A stretch of 64,000 nt of DNA from UBA6183 sp943372215 (GTDB lineage Bacteria > Bacteroidota > Bacteroidia > UKL13-3). Numbering within the stretch: the first letter of the stretch is position 1; each line of letters opens with the position of its first letter. Shown piece by piece: positions 52,101 through 59,564 of the stretch. The stretch lies in NCBI GenBank assembly GCA_943372215.1, contig CALRXU020000007.1:1-64000 (forward strand), written 5' to 3'. The translations under genes were made by a program, and so were the position numbers. The notes below the pieces were generated by a model. That model worked only from the letters and a program-made list of their open reading frames with translations, was not told where the DNA came from and did no database searches.

Positions 52101-55100
52101 ATCTGGCTTCAACTCAGCTCAACTGCCATTGTGTTAAATGCCTACAACAATTCTGTTTTAATTACAGGAACTGCAACAGGAAGCCAACAATCGTTTGCCT
52201 TCCTAAAAGGGAATAACACTGGATCAGAAATATCAACCTTTACCAATTTACGCAACAACATTTTTGCCAATAACAGAACAGGCGGAACTGGCAAACATTA
52301 TGCCATTGCCAACCAAACATCATCGCCAACCAACAATACCTGGAATAACATTTCCAGCAACCATAATTTGTTTGTTGATGCGGACTTGAATACCATGGGA
52401 CAATGGGGCCTTTCGGATGTGAATTATAACGGCTGGATTACTAATGCTACTTCTGATGAGCTAAGTTATGTGATGCAAGCAGGTACAGGAGCAGGACAAC
52501 TTAACCTAAGCAACTTGTTTACCAGCACCACCAGTGGCAATTTGAACACCATTGCTTCAAATATTGAGGCTTGGTATGTGTTTGGTAAAGGCATTGCAGG
52601 AAGCACCATTGGAGCTTTAGCAAACGACTTTGCAGGAAATGCCAGGAGCACAACTGCTGGTTTTGGTATTACTATAGGATCAACCCAAATCAACACCCCT
52701 CCTACTGCTACACCGCCAGCTGCCGTAGCTTCTGCTGCTCCATCGGCCAATAGCACAACAACCTATACGTTTGCCGGTCGCAATGTATTGTCAATTGCAT
52801 GGGGAGCTTCGGCACCAACAACTGCCAATGTGTTTAACTTTACCGGATTTAGCCCAATTGGAACCGTGCCTTCAGGCAATAACCTGAACCAATACATCCG
52901 AGTAGATGTAAGTGGAGGCGCTGCTCCGTATAATTATGGTGTTACCTTAAATTATGACCCAGCATTACTTGGTACTGTTTCTTCGGGAAGCAACCTTAAA
53001 GTGTCAAAAGAAAATGGAGGTACATTGGCTGCCCCAACCTGGAGCACACAAGTAAACAATAGCGTGAATCAAACCAACAGAACGGTTAGTAGCAGTGGTT
53101 TAACGTCAACCAGTGGATTTACCGCCCTATTATTTACGGGAACAGAAAATGCGGCTCCGCCTACCATTGCTGGATTTACGCCAAGTGCAAGAGAAATTGG
53201 TGGTGCAGTAACCATTCGTGGAACTTTATTTACTGGAGCAACAACAGTTAGTTTTAATGGTACAAACCAACCTGTATTTACGGTGGTGAATGATACTACC
53301 ATTACTACCACAGTACCTTTTGGAACAACTACCGGAACAGTTGCTGTTACCAATCCTTTTGGAACGGGAACTAGTAATGCTGTATTTACAATTATACCTG
53401 TTCCTACAGTAACTTCATTTAACCCAGCTACAGGTACTTTAGGCAGTACCGTAACCATAACCGGAACTGGATTTACTTGGGCAACCGCGGTACAATTTGG
53501 TGGTGCTAGTGCAACCACATTTACCATCAACAGCAATACCAGCATTACCGCAACGGTGCCTGCAACGGCTATTAGCGGAGTGGTATCGGTAATTAACCCA
53601 AGTGGCACAGGTGCAAGTAGCACTGCTTATACTGTTATCCCTGCTCCTACCGTTTCTTCATTTAACCCAACAACAGGCCCTGTGGGTACTTCGGTGGTTA
53701 TTACAGGTAACGATTTTCAGTCCATTACCAGCGTGCGCTTTAACGGTATTAATGCATCATATGCCGTAAACAGCAGCACCCAAATTACAGCTGTAGTACC
53801 AAGCGGTGCAGCCACGGGTGCAATTGCCGTAATCAATGGATCAGGTACTGCAAATAGCAGCAGCAATTTTGTGGTTACCACACCTCCTGTAATTAACTCG
53901 TTTAACCCAAGTTCAGGTGGTATTGGCTCAAGTGTGGTGATAACAGGTACTAATTTTACAGGTGCTACCTTGGTAACCTTTAACGGCAGCCCGGCAACCA
54001 CTTACACCGTAAATAGCAGCACCCAAATTACTGCTATTGTACCGGCATCTGCTGCCACTGGTACCATATCGGTTACTACACCGCAAGGTACAACAAGTAG
54101 CTCAAGTTCGTTTACGGTGTTTGGTGATTTGATTGTAACCTCAGGACAAGCCGTTAGCGGAACATACAATAACATTATTGTTACCAATACAGGCTTTGCT
54201 TCACTCACTGGTAATTTAACAGCCTTAGGCAATACCACGGTGCAAGGTGGCGGTATCATTGACTTTGGAACATTTATCCTCTCTGGTAATGGCTCGTTTA
54301 CTTCACAAGGTGGTGCTTTAATCCGTATAGGTTCTCCTGCGGGATTAGGCGCAACAGGCGGTGTATCGGGTAATGTGCAAGTGGCTGGAACCAGAACGTA
54401 TGGTGGAACTATTGAGTACAATGGCTTAACTGCTCAAAACACAGGCAATGGATTGGTGGGTGTTGATACGGTAACCATAAGCAATGTGCTGGGAGTAACT
54501 TTAAATGCAGAAGCTTCTATTAACACCAGGCTAAACCTTGGTATAGGTCATCTTTTCCTAGGCAACTTTAACCTCACGGTAAATGGCACCATTGCCAACA
54601 CCGCCTCATTTAGTTATGTTGCCCAAAATGAAAGCATACTTACAGGTGGTGTATTAAGAATGCCTGTACCAGCAAACAATACTCCTGTTACTTTTCCTAT
54701 TGGTAGTGCAACGTTCCTAGGTTCTTACACGCCCGTTACCATTACACAGCCTTCGGGAACTGCTGATGTATTTTCTGTAAAAGTATTTAGAGGAGCATTT
54801 TTAAATGGCACCAATGGCACCATACAAACCAGCAATATGGTAAATAGAAGTTGGGTAATTAACGAGGCAGTTGCTGGTGGATCAAATGCCACTGTGCAGC
54901 TACAGTGGGATGACACCATGGAGCTTGCCGGATTTAACCGTTTCTCTAATATTGTGCTGAATTATGCCAATGGTATTTGGAACACCTCAACAGCAGGATA
55001 TGCCAGTGCGAATGGCTTAAATCCTTTTACCAGATCAAGGGCAGGGGTTTCTACTTTTGGCGTATTTACTGTGGCTGATTTGGCCACCGCCCTACCAGTG

Positions 55101-55667
55101 CAATTGGTGTCGTTTAAAGCCAATCGCGTAAACAATGATGCGGTATTGGTGTGGGAAACAGCTCAGGAAAAAAACAACAGCCATTTTGTGATTGAGCGTT
55201 CTGAGGATGGAAACGTATTTGCTGAAATTGGACAATTGGCTGGAAAAGGAAACAGCAACTTGTTAAACAGGTACACTTACACTGATAAAAACTTGTTTAG
55301 CACCTTACAGGCTGATGTGGTTTACTACCGCTTAAAACAAATTGATTTGAGTGGTAAATATACTTATCACCCAGTGGTTTCATTAACCAATGAAGATGCT
55401 GCTGTTGCTTTAGCCGTGAAAGCTTATCCAAATCCATTTAATGGTGAAGCAGCATTTGATGTGTTAACTGCCGAAGGTGGTGATTTGCATGTTTCCGTAT
55501 TGGATATGCAAGGCCGTTTGGTGAGCAAACAAGTTACAGCCGTAGCAGCTGGCCAGTCGACCGTTAAACTGCAACAGGCTGATGAACTTGCTGCGGGTGC
55601 TTATTTTGTAGAGGTTACACTCAACAATTATACGCATCGTCAAAAATTGGTTAAATCAGCCCAATAA
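43173..55667 (+). CDS. Giant T9SS-secreted adhesin-like protein (4164 aa)
   Basis: Signal peptide at residues 1-24 (ILVFLALLAKGQ). Residues 25-300 hold a jelly-roll-like domain and a CARDB-like domain. Three beta-helix modules rich in N/T/S/G repeats follow, near residues 310-1245, 1388-2220 and 2370-3160; the opening of the second and third reads TYTSLTGAAPGG and TYPTLTGPGG. Each of the first two is followed by an Ig-like domain (FAPAITYT, FAPAISYT) near 1260 and 2235. Four IPT/TIG domains fill about 3328-3650, each starting with a P-x-I/V-x-S/G-F-x-P strand. A fibronectin-like segment and a type A sorting domain (AYPNPFNGEAAFDV, LDMQGRLVSKQ) end the protein. No catalytic motif is seen, so surface adhesion or polysaccharide binding is likely. 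Confidence 0.9.
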   Translation: MKKNLLRPVFLLHILVFLALLAKGQTPQFFTGNVNAPSNSFPFNVTAGKSMQSLIAPNELTGAYSGYITTFYVQGTANVTPTWSSITIGMTQTTATTLPTTSLFPGPFTTVFSGTGVTRTSTAAGWIVFTLQTPFLYDPTKSLVVEISQCGSSGGAFTVTNVARPGFRRTWNVSTCTPAYSGQDANLFNCGVDMVPAAYNDAGVDAFLSPTSYSTGNNNVQVRIKNFGRNQINGVGVEWTVNNVPQTPYSHTSVLDTNGGPGGQTANISLGTVNLQPNILYAIKAWTNQPNATPDTSNTNDTLRIVLRSPLNGSYTVGATGDFLTIKDAINILNTSGVSGPVTFELIDNLYSTQTGETFPLTIGGYPGMAANNPIRFRPSATSTPLIIDSNANHIFILDGAKYVTFDGRQSPTDINKNITIENRSRGTNAGVVRYINDAISCSMRNCIIRGSNNTTNATTQPVIGLVSIGGTTKSVPFGNDSITIFNNTFARSGGLDYSHALVVDGQNITAQNDVINIDSNWFQGFRFNGILVTNSASNFGNGSYFRIRGNSFYDTTLTNSTNAITAINFIPATNSGSNFDTIDGNFIGGKAPFAGGLVQAVGQPKWEFATGNTGSFTGIATSVGTLSGVTITRNVIRNIWMYATTSYAITGIVHTAGTGVIGGGPGLGNQIGMAGDTSILNYSTGAVNGIRVSTTLDHVITHNSVAGIVNFNNANTTATLAGILSSASGGTVSISNNTVQGLRTWSNSAGSGVAAALIGIGASSSSNSQTISNNTVGGTNPTDSLMAVFVGTARVIGIGASAGTNTINNNTVRGLANLGSTVGTTTTANIIGIWQGSGSNGHSVTNNTVSGLWLPTQATTTMIGILSSSGASSITNNNINNLYAWSTYTGTTSIAAINGICAPTSSLHTISNNTINNLENNHTVVAASQINGIVFTGVTASTINNNTISYLKNKGTNTTSAVTGIYNGSGALNQTIEGNTIHSLFSLDTLSTPVLNGIYYQGSTTVSGNNSSVSRNFIHSFNLPTFTTQGAASINGINVASGSGVFANNVIRLGIDTNGGSLNRSANVRGIFYQSGGVVSGRFYHNNIYINTNPNSGTTTSAAFDYNNIISNGGVLDIRNNILVNLSTNALTAAGNHFGLRLLINQNTSSDFNIFHIGTAPTSFVSSVGFNSVNLNTHKTNTQLDGSSAQVNPLMVNPNGNSSNLNLNLANINPAEGMGDVNVATFVPLDFAGNTRSGRTPIDIGAYSSATANNLADSFAPAITYTALLNTSSPLDRSFTATLFDATGVATGGNEPRVYFKKSTSLTWSSNAGVLQSGTVTNGVWQFTILSSAMGGLTTNDVVQYFVAAQDANVNLNSNPLRAVGTVNAITTFPAAPRTYTITDPFPTTVLVGTGQTYTSLTGAAPGGLFNAINNGVIQGNTTVLITSDITETGTNQLNPWIESGAGGYSITIRPQNNTQRTLTSTVANTNGLLRLSGVSRVNILGHSPTGVVGDTNLIIRSTSTSTPALGFLNGGGLDTLIGVIFESRTTSNAIVWISTTAAPITTGVNNVVFNRCVFRADITNLTTRPSIAFTATGTAPRFNSNISITQCDFVNFNSTGINVGSGNGNNWTINNNHFYFNAAASQTSTVTAINFSPGGTSDNNTINNNWIGGTNRFTTGLTWLNTAGFTGITVNSGLANGTTVNNNVITNVFMSGTVLTGITVAGNSANYVVNNNRIGSIDSTSSFNASGNFRILGINSTTTGNITITGDTVLNINSNSILTAAGITGINVSSGTSNITNISNNIVNGLRTTSTNTGVTTAAALQGITLSSSSSAQTVANNTVRTLVNNASVAHAMIGILCSSGINSINNNTIYGLQSATTSTTVASTSVPICGLMVSTTLGGNQLVSGNIIDSMSYVPLLTPVAVQMIGIYHAGSSLSVANYTNNIVRNLNSATSGVGTTTSAAIIGLFINNSGSNQIVEGNTVHTLQHWNNTATVVTGIFYTGTTSLTGNDSRVSRNFVHSFRTSATTAVPVFTGIQHTGFTTIANNMIRLGIDSSGTAFTTPINIRGIFHNTTIQSNFYHNSIYIGGAPTTGTANTSALELASTVTTAQQTNIRNNILVNAVANTGSFGKNWGLKLVDTLRVVSNYNLFFTPNAGAFPVGRNTLDYATLTQWRAFSTQDLNSGYGDPLFNTNVTGTANVVSLDLQSNTPAERSGDPAIATLVSTDFYGNNRAINTPTDIGAHGGTFNLSADIFAPAISYTPLGNSGSLSGIRELNGVVINDNNGIPMTGPNRPKIYYTKDSVWYSSSATSVTGTATNAIANFSIDYAPLIPLTTNDTIKYFVIAMDNAGNTISNPTFAVATHVDTITTYPIVPLRYNFLPVLPANAVYQVGAGQTYPTLTGPGGFFEFLNSRTLGGNITAEINSDITEPGTVLLNPIAEDGAGAGTYTVTIRPNAATTSVRTIDGNVSTGLILLNGADRIKISGVPTNGNANSKLLLFRNNNASGPVINLRNGVTGARLNNLLIEGNGTGTASATVLLSVNAGNIGNTFDTISNCVFRNNTTLALPNGIPNTHLFSDGFLTTNTFNSDIVVSDNEFANFSTNGVMTNTYNTTGWQILNNSFYRNVNLSASTATPFCIYLNTGQYMSGAIIKDNFIGGSAANCGGTPWTNANASASFYGIYGGFGNGPASLIQGNTIANINYTASGGTGQFLGIYIFNGNATIGGSSTTGNIVGSTTTTNSINWAPNSTHYGIYYSATGAASITHNTVAGLNLCSSGGSGTFYGIFAGNGNVAALNNNVVGSTSVANSITLNSNGTLFGIFAQLASNLIPTYSISNNVISNLFASSNLNNVFVRGINVLNTSNVNVTDNTVTNLTSNSSNATIANSSAIGILSSLSTGAVAVIRNNTVSGIRAVNINAPTTSIGICITGGQSPIVERNRVFDITNASTSASTNPAPAASGICVAGASVSTTLQNNQITLGVAQNTNTQFSGIWLQLSSTAIVLNAYNNSVLITGTATGSQQSFAFLKGNNTGSEISTFTNLRNNIFANNRTGGTGKHYAIANQTSSPTNNTWNNISSNHNLFVDADLNTMGQWGLSDVNYNGWITNATSDELSYVMQAGTGAGQLNLSNLFTSTTSGNLNTIASNIEAWYVFGKGIAGSTIGALANDFAGNARSTTAGFGITIGSTQINTPPTATPPAAVASAAPSANSTTTYTFAGRNVLSIAWGASAPTTANVFNFTGFSPIGTVPSGNNLNQYIRVDVSGGAAPYNYGVTLNYDPALLGTVSSGSNLKVSKENGGTLAAPTWSTQVNNSVNQTNRTVSSSGLTSTSGFTALLFTGTENAAPPTIAGFTPSAREIGGAVTIRGTLFTGATTVSFNGTNQPVFTVVNDTTITTTVPFGTTTGTVAVTNPFGTGTSNAVFTIIPVPTVTSFNPATGTLGSTVTITGTGFTWATAVQFGGASATTFTINSNTSITATVPATAISGVVSVINPSGTGASSTAYTVIPAPTVSSFNPTTGPVGTSVVITGNDFQSITSVRFNGINASYAVNSSTQITAVVPSGAATGAIAVINGSGTANSSSNFVVTTPPVINSFNPSSGGIGSSVVITGTNFTGATLVTFNGSPATTYTVNSSTQITAIVPASAATGTISVTTPQGTTSSSSSFTVFGDLIVTSGQAVSGTYNNIIVTNTGFASLTGNLTALGNTTVQGGGIIDFGTFILSGNGSFTSQGGALIRIGSPAGLGATGGVSGNVQVAGTRTYGGTIEYNGLTAQNTGNGLVGVDTVTISNVLGVTLNAEASINTRLNLGIGHLFLGNFNLTVNGTIANTASFSYVAQNESILTGGVLRMPVPANNTPVTFPIGSATFLGSYTPVTITQPSGTADVFSVKVFRGAFLNGTNGTIQTSNMVNRSWVINEAVAGGSNATVQLQWDDTMELAGFNRFSNIVLNYANGIWNTSTAGYASANGLNPFTRSRAGVSTFGVFTVADLATALPVQLVSFKANRVNNDAVLVWETAQEKNNSHFVIERSEDGNVFAEIGQLAGKGNSNLLNRYTYTDKNLFSTLQADVVYYRLKQIDLSGKYTYHPVVSLTNEDAAVALAVKAYPNPFNGEAAFDVLTAEGGDLHVSVLDMQGRLVSKQVTAVAAGQSTVKLQQADELAAGAYFVEVTLNNYTHRQKLVKSAQ
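53150..54130 (+). repeat. Four tandem IPT/TIG domain repeats inside the giant gene
   Basis: Units begin near 53155, 53403, 53646 and 53885, about 240 bases each. Each encodes a strand like PTVTSFNP, then G-x-x-V-x-I-x-G-x-x-F, and ends V-P-x-x-A-x-G-x-I/V-x-V. Confidence 0.85.
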
Positions 55668-55687
55668 TTTTCCTTTTGATATTCGGC

Positions 55688-55726
55688 AAAGAAGCCGCGG
55701 CCAAAGGCCGCGGCTTCTTTTTTCAT
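55688..55726 (+). terminator. Strong terminator after the giant gene
   Basis: Perfect 15-bp stem AAAGAAGCCGCGGCC (55688-55702) with GGCCGCGGCTTCTTT (55706-55720), 3-base loop, then a T run. One of the strongest hairpins in the window. Confidence 0.95.
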
Positions 55727-55755
55727 GTACCATCAAACTTAAACCATGCCCCCCT

Positions 55756-55786
55756 TTTGTTTAGCACATTGCTATTGTTATCTTCG
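55756..55786 (+). promoter_or_regulatory. Bacteroidota-type promoter of the metal-uptake-like operon
   Basis: TTTG (55756-55759), a 19-base spacer and TATCTTCG (55779-55786), eight bases before the TTG start at 55795. The last triplet is TCG rather than TTG, which also occurs in the promoter before the gene at 63530. Confidence 0.6.
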
Positions 55787-55794
55787 CACCCGCA

Positions 55795-56193
55795 TTGAAA
55801 ATCTTTCATTCCCATATTGCCTGGTGTTTGTTGTGTTTATTTGGCATTACCTTTTTGCCTTTTAACGCCTTGCACCATCATGCCGAAGATGAACATGGAA
55901 TGGCCCAACACCGCAATGATCTTAAGCTAGAACACCATTGCGAATTGGACGATTATTACTGCGCAACAAGCAATGAAGAAGCCACCTGTGAACACCCACA
56001 ACACATTGCGTCAACCCTAACCAAATGCTTTAGCTGTGATTTTCACTTTATTAAACATTATGGCACCGGGCATTTTGCAGCATCAGCATACCAGCACATC
56101 ACGTTTAATCTGTATAAAAGCCATCAACCCACCCAGCTGTTAGATGCGCTGGTTTTTATCAGCAACAAAGGGCCACCAGTTGCCTTTGTTTAA
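55795..56193 (+). CDS. His/Cys-rich small secreted protein
   Basis: 132 residues from a TTG start; no in-frame ATG precedes it, and the promoter sits 8 bases upstream. A hydrophobic N-terminus (IAWCLLCLFGITFLPFNA) suggests a signal peptide or membrane anchor. It is followed by HHHAEDEHGMAQH and LEHHCELDDYYC, and by CFSCDFHFIKHY. The clustered His and Cys residues look like metal ligands. Similar short proteins precede TonB receptors in Bacteroidota. A role in copper or zinc handling is inferred. It heads an operon with the next two genes. Confidence 0.65.
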   Translation: MKIFHSHIAWCLLCLFGITFLPFNALHHHAEDEHGMAQHRNDLKLEHHCELDDYYCATSNEEATCEHPQHIASTLTKCFSCDFHFIKHYGTGHFAASAYQHITFNLYKSHQPTQLLDALVFISNKGPPVAFV

Positions 56194-56266
56194 TTTACTT
56201 TACACTTTTTTATGGCACGCACAACTGCATGGCGCAGGGCGTGTGTACATTTAATTTTTACCAAAC

Positions 56267-58609
56267 ATGTTTTTGTTATTTCGGTTAACGGTGTTGGCCG
56301 GAATGTTGTGCCTTGCATTTACCAATTGGGCCAATGGCGTTGTGCCACCTAAAAAATTTAGGTTAACCCTGCTGGTGGTTGATAGCCTAAATGGCAAGCC
56401 GCTTGAGGCTGCAAGCATTTACATTCCTGAGCTGCACCAAACATCCATTACCCCCCAAACGGGGCTATATACGCTTGATTCGTTGCCCAAAGGATGGTAC
56501 ACCATACAATGCAGTTTTGTGGGTTACCACTCCTTTCAAAACGCGGTTTGGTTAGATGATAACAAAACGGTGCGTATAGAGTTATGCCCTGAAAGCAAAC
56601 ACTTGCATGAGCTGGAAGTAAAAAGCCACGTGGATGAGTTGCAGGATTTTACCGTACAAACCCGTGCGGTATTGAACCAAAAAATGATTGAGCGCAATGC
56701 GGGCATTAACCTGGCTGAACAACTGCAACAACTGACAGGTGTGCAATTGCTGAGTTCAGGCCCTAGCATTAGCAAACCCGTGGTGCGTGGTTTACACAGC
56801 AACCGCTTGGTTACCATTAACAATGGCATTAGGCAGGAGGGCCAGCAATGGGGGGCTGACCACGGCACGGAGATTGACCCGTTTACACCAGCCAAACTGG
56901 AAGTAATTAAAGGTGCGGCCTCGGTGGAGTATGGTGCAGAAGCCATTGGTGGCGTGGTGCGCATTACCCCTCGCCCATTTAAAGATACCAAGGGCATGGC
57001 TGGTGAGGCGCAATTGATGGGAGCCAGCAACAATGGATTGGGTGCAGCATCGCTGCTGTTAGAAGGTTCGCACTTTAACAAACATAAACTGAGTTGGCGC
57101 ACCCGTGGCACCATGCGCAAGGCGGGTGATGCACGCACTCCTGATTATGTGCTATCAAACACAGGGTTTAAAGAGCTGGATGGCAGTTATGCCTTGCATT
57201 ATGGGTACAAGCAGTTGCATGTGGAGTTGATGCAAAGTTACTTTAGCACCACGTTGGGCATTTTGCGGGCCTCGCATGTGGGCAACACCACTGATTTGAT
57301 GCAGGCCATTACCACTGGAAAACCCGCTTATGTGGGTGCGTTTACTTATGCTATTGACAGGCCACGGCAGGAAGTGAGCCACTTGATAACTGCGCTTAAG
57401 TTGTTTTACACATTGCCTGCAGGGGGTAAAATACAGGTGCAACTAAGTAGGCAGGTAAACAACCGCAAGGAGTTTGACAGGCCAGCGCGCTGGGCCACCT
57501 CACAACAAACCGTTGCCACACCACAATATGCGCTAACCTTGGTTACAGATGTGGTGGAAGGGCGGTATGAGCAACCTCGGTGGAAACACCTGAAAGGGCA
57601 ATGGGGCGCAAGCTGGATGAACCAAGGCAATGTAACCAGCGGCATACAACCGATTATTCCTAATTTTAGGGCTTACACCACAGGTGTTTTTGTGGTTGAG
57701 AAATGGCAGAAGGGACGTTACTCGGCTGAGGCTGGCTTGCGCTATGATTGGCGCAGACAAACCCGTTTTGAGTGGACAAATAACGGGGTGTTGAGTGAGG
57801 AAAAAAACTTTGGCAACGCCACTTTTTCCCTAGGCAGTGGTTATTTATTCAATGAGCACCTGAAGTTGCAGGGCAATTTTTCATCGGCATGGCGTGCGCC
57901 TAATGTAAACGAGTTGTACAGTTATGGTTTGCATGGTGGCACCGCTACTTTTGAAACGGGCAATGCTGCTTTGGTGGCTGAGCGCAGTTACAATGCGGAG
58001 TTGGGTGCTACGTGGCATACGGAGGTATGGCAGGTGGAGGCCAGCATGTACCGCAACCGCATTAGCAATTTTATTTATAAAGTGCCTTTGCCGCAGCCTA
58101 CCATTACCATTAGGGGGGCGTTTCCTAATTTTGTGTTTGTGCAGGATGATGTGTTGTTGCAAGGGGCTGAAGCCACGGTTAACCGCACGTTGGGCAAGTA
58201 CCTTGTTGCGGGTGCTAATTTGAGCTACTTGCATGCCCAAAACACCACGGATAATGTGCCGCTTATTTACATGCCCGCTAACCGCGCCCGATTTACATTA
58301 GGGTATGAGCGGCCCAAGTGGTGGAAACTGCACCAAGTTTACACTTCTGTGCAATATGCCTTTATCATGCAGCAGCAGCGTTTTCCTGCGGGGATTGATT
58401 ATGTAGACCCGCCACCTGCCTACCAGTTGGTGGATGTGAGCCTGGGATGCGAAACATGGATTGGTAAACAACCGCTGCGATGGTCTGTTATGGTAAACAA
58501 CGTGTTTAACGTGGCTTACCGCGATTACTTAAGCAGGTTTCGTTACTACGCCTTGGAGCCGGGTAGAAACATCACATTAAGGCTCCTTATTCCATTTAAC
58601 ATTTATTAA
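56267..58609 (+). CDS. TonB-dependent receptor (candidate metal uptake)
   Basis: 780 residues. Signal peptide (LTVLAGMLCLAFTNWANG), carboxypeptidase-like domain (residues 30-110: VVDSLNGKPLEAASIYIPE, GWYTIQCSFVGYHSF), plug (RGLHSNRLVTINNGIRQEGQQWGADHG, VIKGAASVEYGAEAIGGVVRI) and barrel, with the last strand ending ITLRLLIPFNIY. The plug sequence is that of siderophore- or metal-type receptors. With the His-rich protein before it and the lipoprotein after it, zinc or another metal is a fair guess. Confidence 0.9.
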   Translation: MFLLFRLTVLAGMLCLAFTNWANGVVPPKKFRLTLLVVDSLNGKPLEAASIYIPELHQTSITPQTGLYTLDSLPKGWYTIQCSFVGYHSFQNAVWLDDNKTVRIELCPESKHLHELEVKSHVDELQDFTVQTRAVLNQKMIERNAGINLAEQLQQLTGVQLLSSGPSISKPVVRGLHSNRLVTINNGIRQEGQQWGADHGTEIDPFTPAKLEVIKGAASVEYGAEAIGGVVRITPRPFKDTKGMAGEAQLMGASNNGLGAASLLLEGSHFNKHKLSWRTRGTMRKAGDARTPDYVLSNTGFKELDGSYALHYGYKQLHVELMQSYFSTTLGILRASHVGNTTDLMQAITTGKPAYVGAFTYAIDRPRQEVSHLITALKLFYTLPAGGKIQVQLSRQVNNRKEFDRPARWATSQQTVATPQYALTLVTDVVEGRYEQPRWKHLKGQWGASWMNQGNVTSGIQPIIPNFRAYTTGVFVVEKWQKGRYSAEAGLRYDWRRQTRFEWTNNGVLSEEKNFGNATFSLGSGYLFNEHLKLQGNFSSAWRAPNVNELYSYGLHGGTATFETGNAALVAERSYNAELGATWHTEVWQVEASMYRNRISNFIYKVPLPQPTITIRGAFPNFVFVQDDVLLQGAEATVNRTLGKYLVAGANLSYLHAQNTTDNVPLIYMPANRARFTLGYERPKWWKLHQVYTSVQYAFIMQQQRFPAGIDYVDPPPAYQLVDVSLGCETWIGKQPLRWSVMVNNVFNVAYRDYLSRFRYYALEPGRNITLRLLIPFNIY

Positions 58610-58629
58610 ACTTTATTCAAACAAAAAAA

Positions 58630-59211
58630 ATGAACACAATTATTCGCAACAGCTTATTTTTAATGACTGCTTCTTTATGTTTTACAGCGTGTAAAGATGA
58701 TGATAACAACACGCCCGAAAAACCCAAACCATCGGCTAACCCGGTGGAAATTATTACCACCGTTAAACTGGACTTGGTAGACCCAGGAGGAAAAAAAGCA
58801 ACGGCTACCTGGAAGGATGCAGATGGCGATGGCCCAGGTGCTCCTGTAATTAGCGGCTTAACGTTAAGTACAGGGCAGTATTATGAGGGGGTGGTGTATT
58901 TGCTGGATGAAAGCAAAACACCAACAGATACCATTAGCAATGAGATTGCCGAGAATGAGAAAGAAGCGCACCAGTTTTTTTACACCGTAAGTGGTGCTGC
59001 AGCCTCACGTGTAACAGTGGAAAAAGAAGACAAGGATGCCAACAACCTGCCTGTGGGGTTGCGCATACGGGTGGAGGCAAGCCCTGGCATGGGAGCTACA
59101 GGTACTTTTAAGTTGGTGTTAAAACATTATGATGGCATCAACAAATCGGCTGATGCAACAGTTGGGGAAACAGATGTGGAAGCGGAGTTTCCATTAACGT
59201 TAACGCCATAA
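58630..59211 (+). CDS. Lipoprotein of the TonB-receptor operon
   Basis: 193 residues. A lipobox (LCFTAC) is followed by an acidic stretch DDDNNTPEKP. The main domain begins near residue 38 (EIITTVKLDLVDPGGKKATATW) and has KDADGDGPG, YEGVVYLLDESK and HQFFYTVS. Bacteroidota commonly encode such lipoproteins next to metal-type TonB receptors, and some are annotated as type 1 periplasmic binding fold proteins. The role is probably substrate capture at the outer membrane. It starts 20 bases after the receptor stop. Confidence 0.75.
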   Translation: MNTIIRNSLFLMTASLCFTACKDDDNNTPEKPKPSANPVEIITTVKLDLVDPGGKKATATWKDADGDGPGAPVISGLTLSTGQYYEGVVYLLDESKTPTDTISNEIAENEKEAHQFFYTVSGAAASRVTVEKEDKDANNLPVGLRIRVEASPGMGATGTFKLVLKHYDGINKSADATVGETDVEAEFPLTLTP

Positions 59212-59232
59212 TAGGAGTTACCGAGTTTTTGT

Positions 59233-59267
59233 AAAAAGCGAAGCTGGAAACGGCTTCGCTTTTTTTG
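59233..59267 (+). terminator. Terminator of the metal-uptake-like operon
   Basis: AAAAAGCGAAGC (59233-59244) pairs with GCTTCGCTTTTT (59253-59264), 8-base loop, then more T. It lies 21 bases past the lipoprotein stop. Confidence 0.88.
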
Positions 59268-59487
59268 TTTGATGAGGCAGTGGGTTGCGGCATGGCCAAG
59301 CATAATGTTGCCTTTTTCCCTTTTCAATGGCCAAAAAAGGGTGTTTTAGCAAGGAAATACCCCGTTTTAGAAAAAAGGGTACTTTTACCATTGTTTAAAA
59401 GGTGATGTTGGGGTAAGTTTGAAAAAGTGGCATTTAATAGCCCATTTAACGTAAGAGGTTGTACAACCATTAAAACAAAAATGTGTA

Positions 59488-59544
59488 AAAATGCATCCAT
59501 ATGCACTGTTTTTAAATATACATGGAGGCAAAATGCATCCATAT
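59488..59544. repeat. Two 15-bp direct repeats before the defence pair
   Basis: AAAATGCATCCATAT occurs at 59488-59502 and 59530-59544, start to start 42 bases. The core ATGCAT is palindromic. This could be a regulator-binding pair or a remnant of an older repeat. Confidence 0.5.
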
Positions 59545-59550
59545 AAACAA

Positions 59551-59564
59551 GTTAGCAGAAACCC
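59551..59564. repeat. Left inverted repeat of the defence unit
   Basis: GTTAGCAGAAACCC is the inverse of GGGCTTCTGCTAAC at 61794-61807 with one mismatch (13 of 14). The two lie 2.2 kb apart and bracket the two-gene defence pair. Confidence 0.45.

Noticed and set aside
53150..54130. CRISPR-like tandem repeats
   Set aside because: The repeats are about 240 bases, in frame and encode IPT/TIG domains. No short direct repeats with unique spacers occur anywhere in the window.
44267..54919. Many minus-strand frames opposite the giant gene
   Set aside because: They follow the repeats of the plus-strand frame and lack start signals or motifs.
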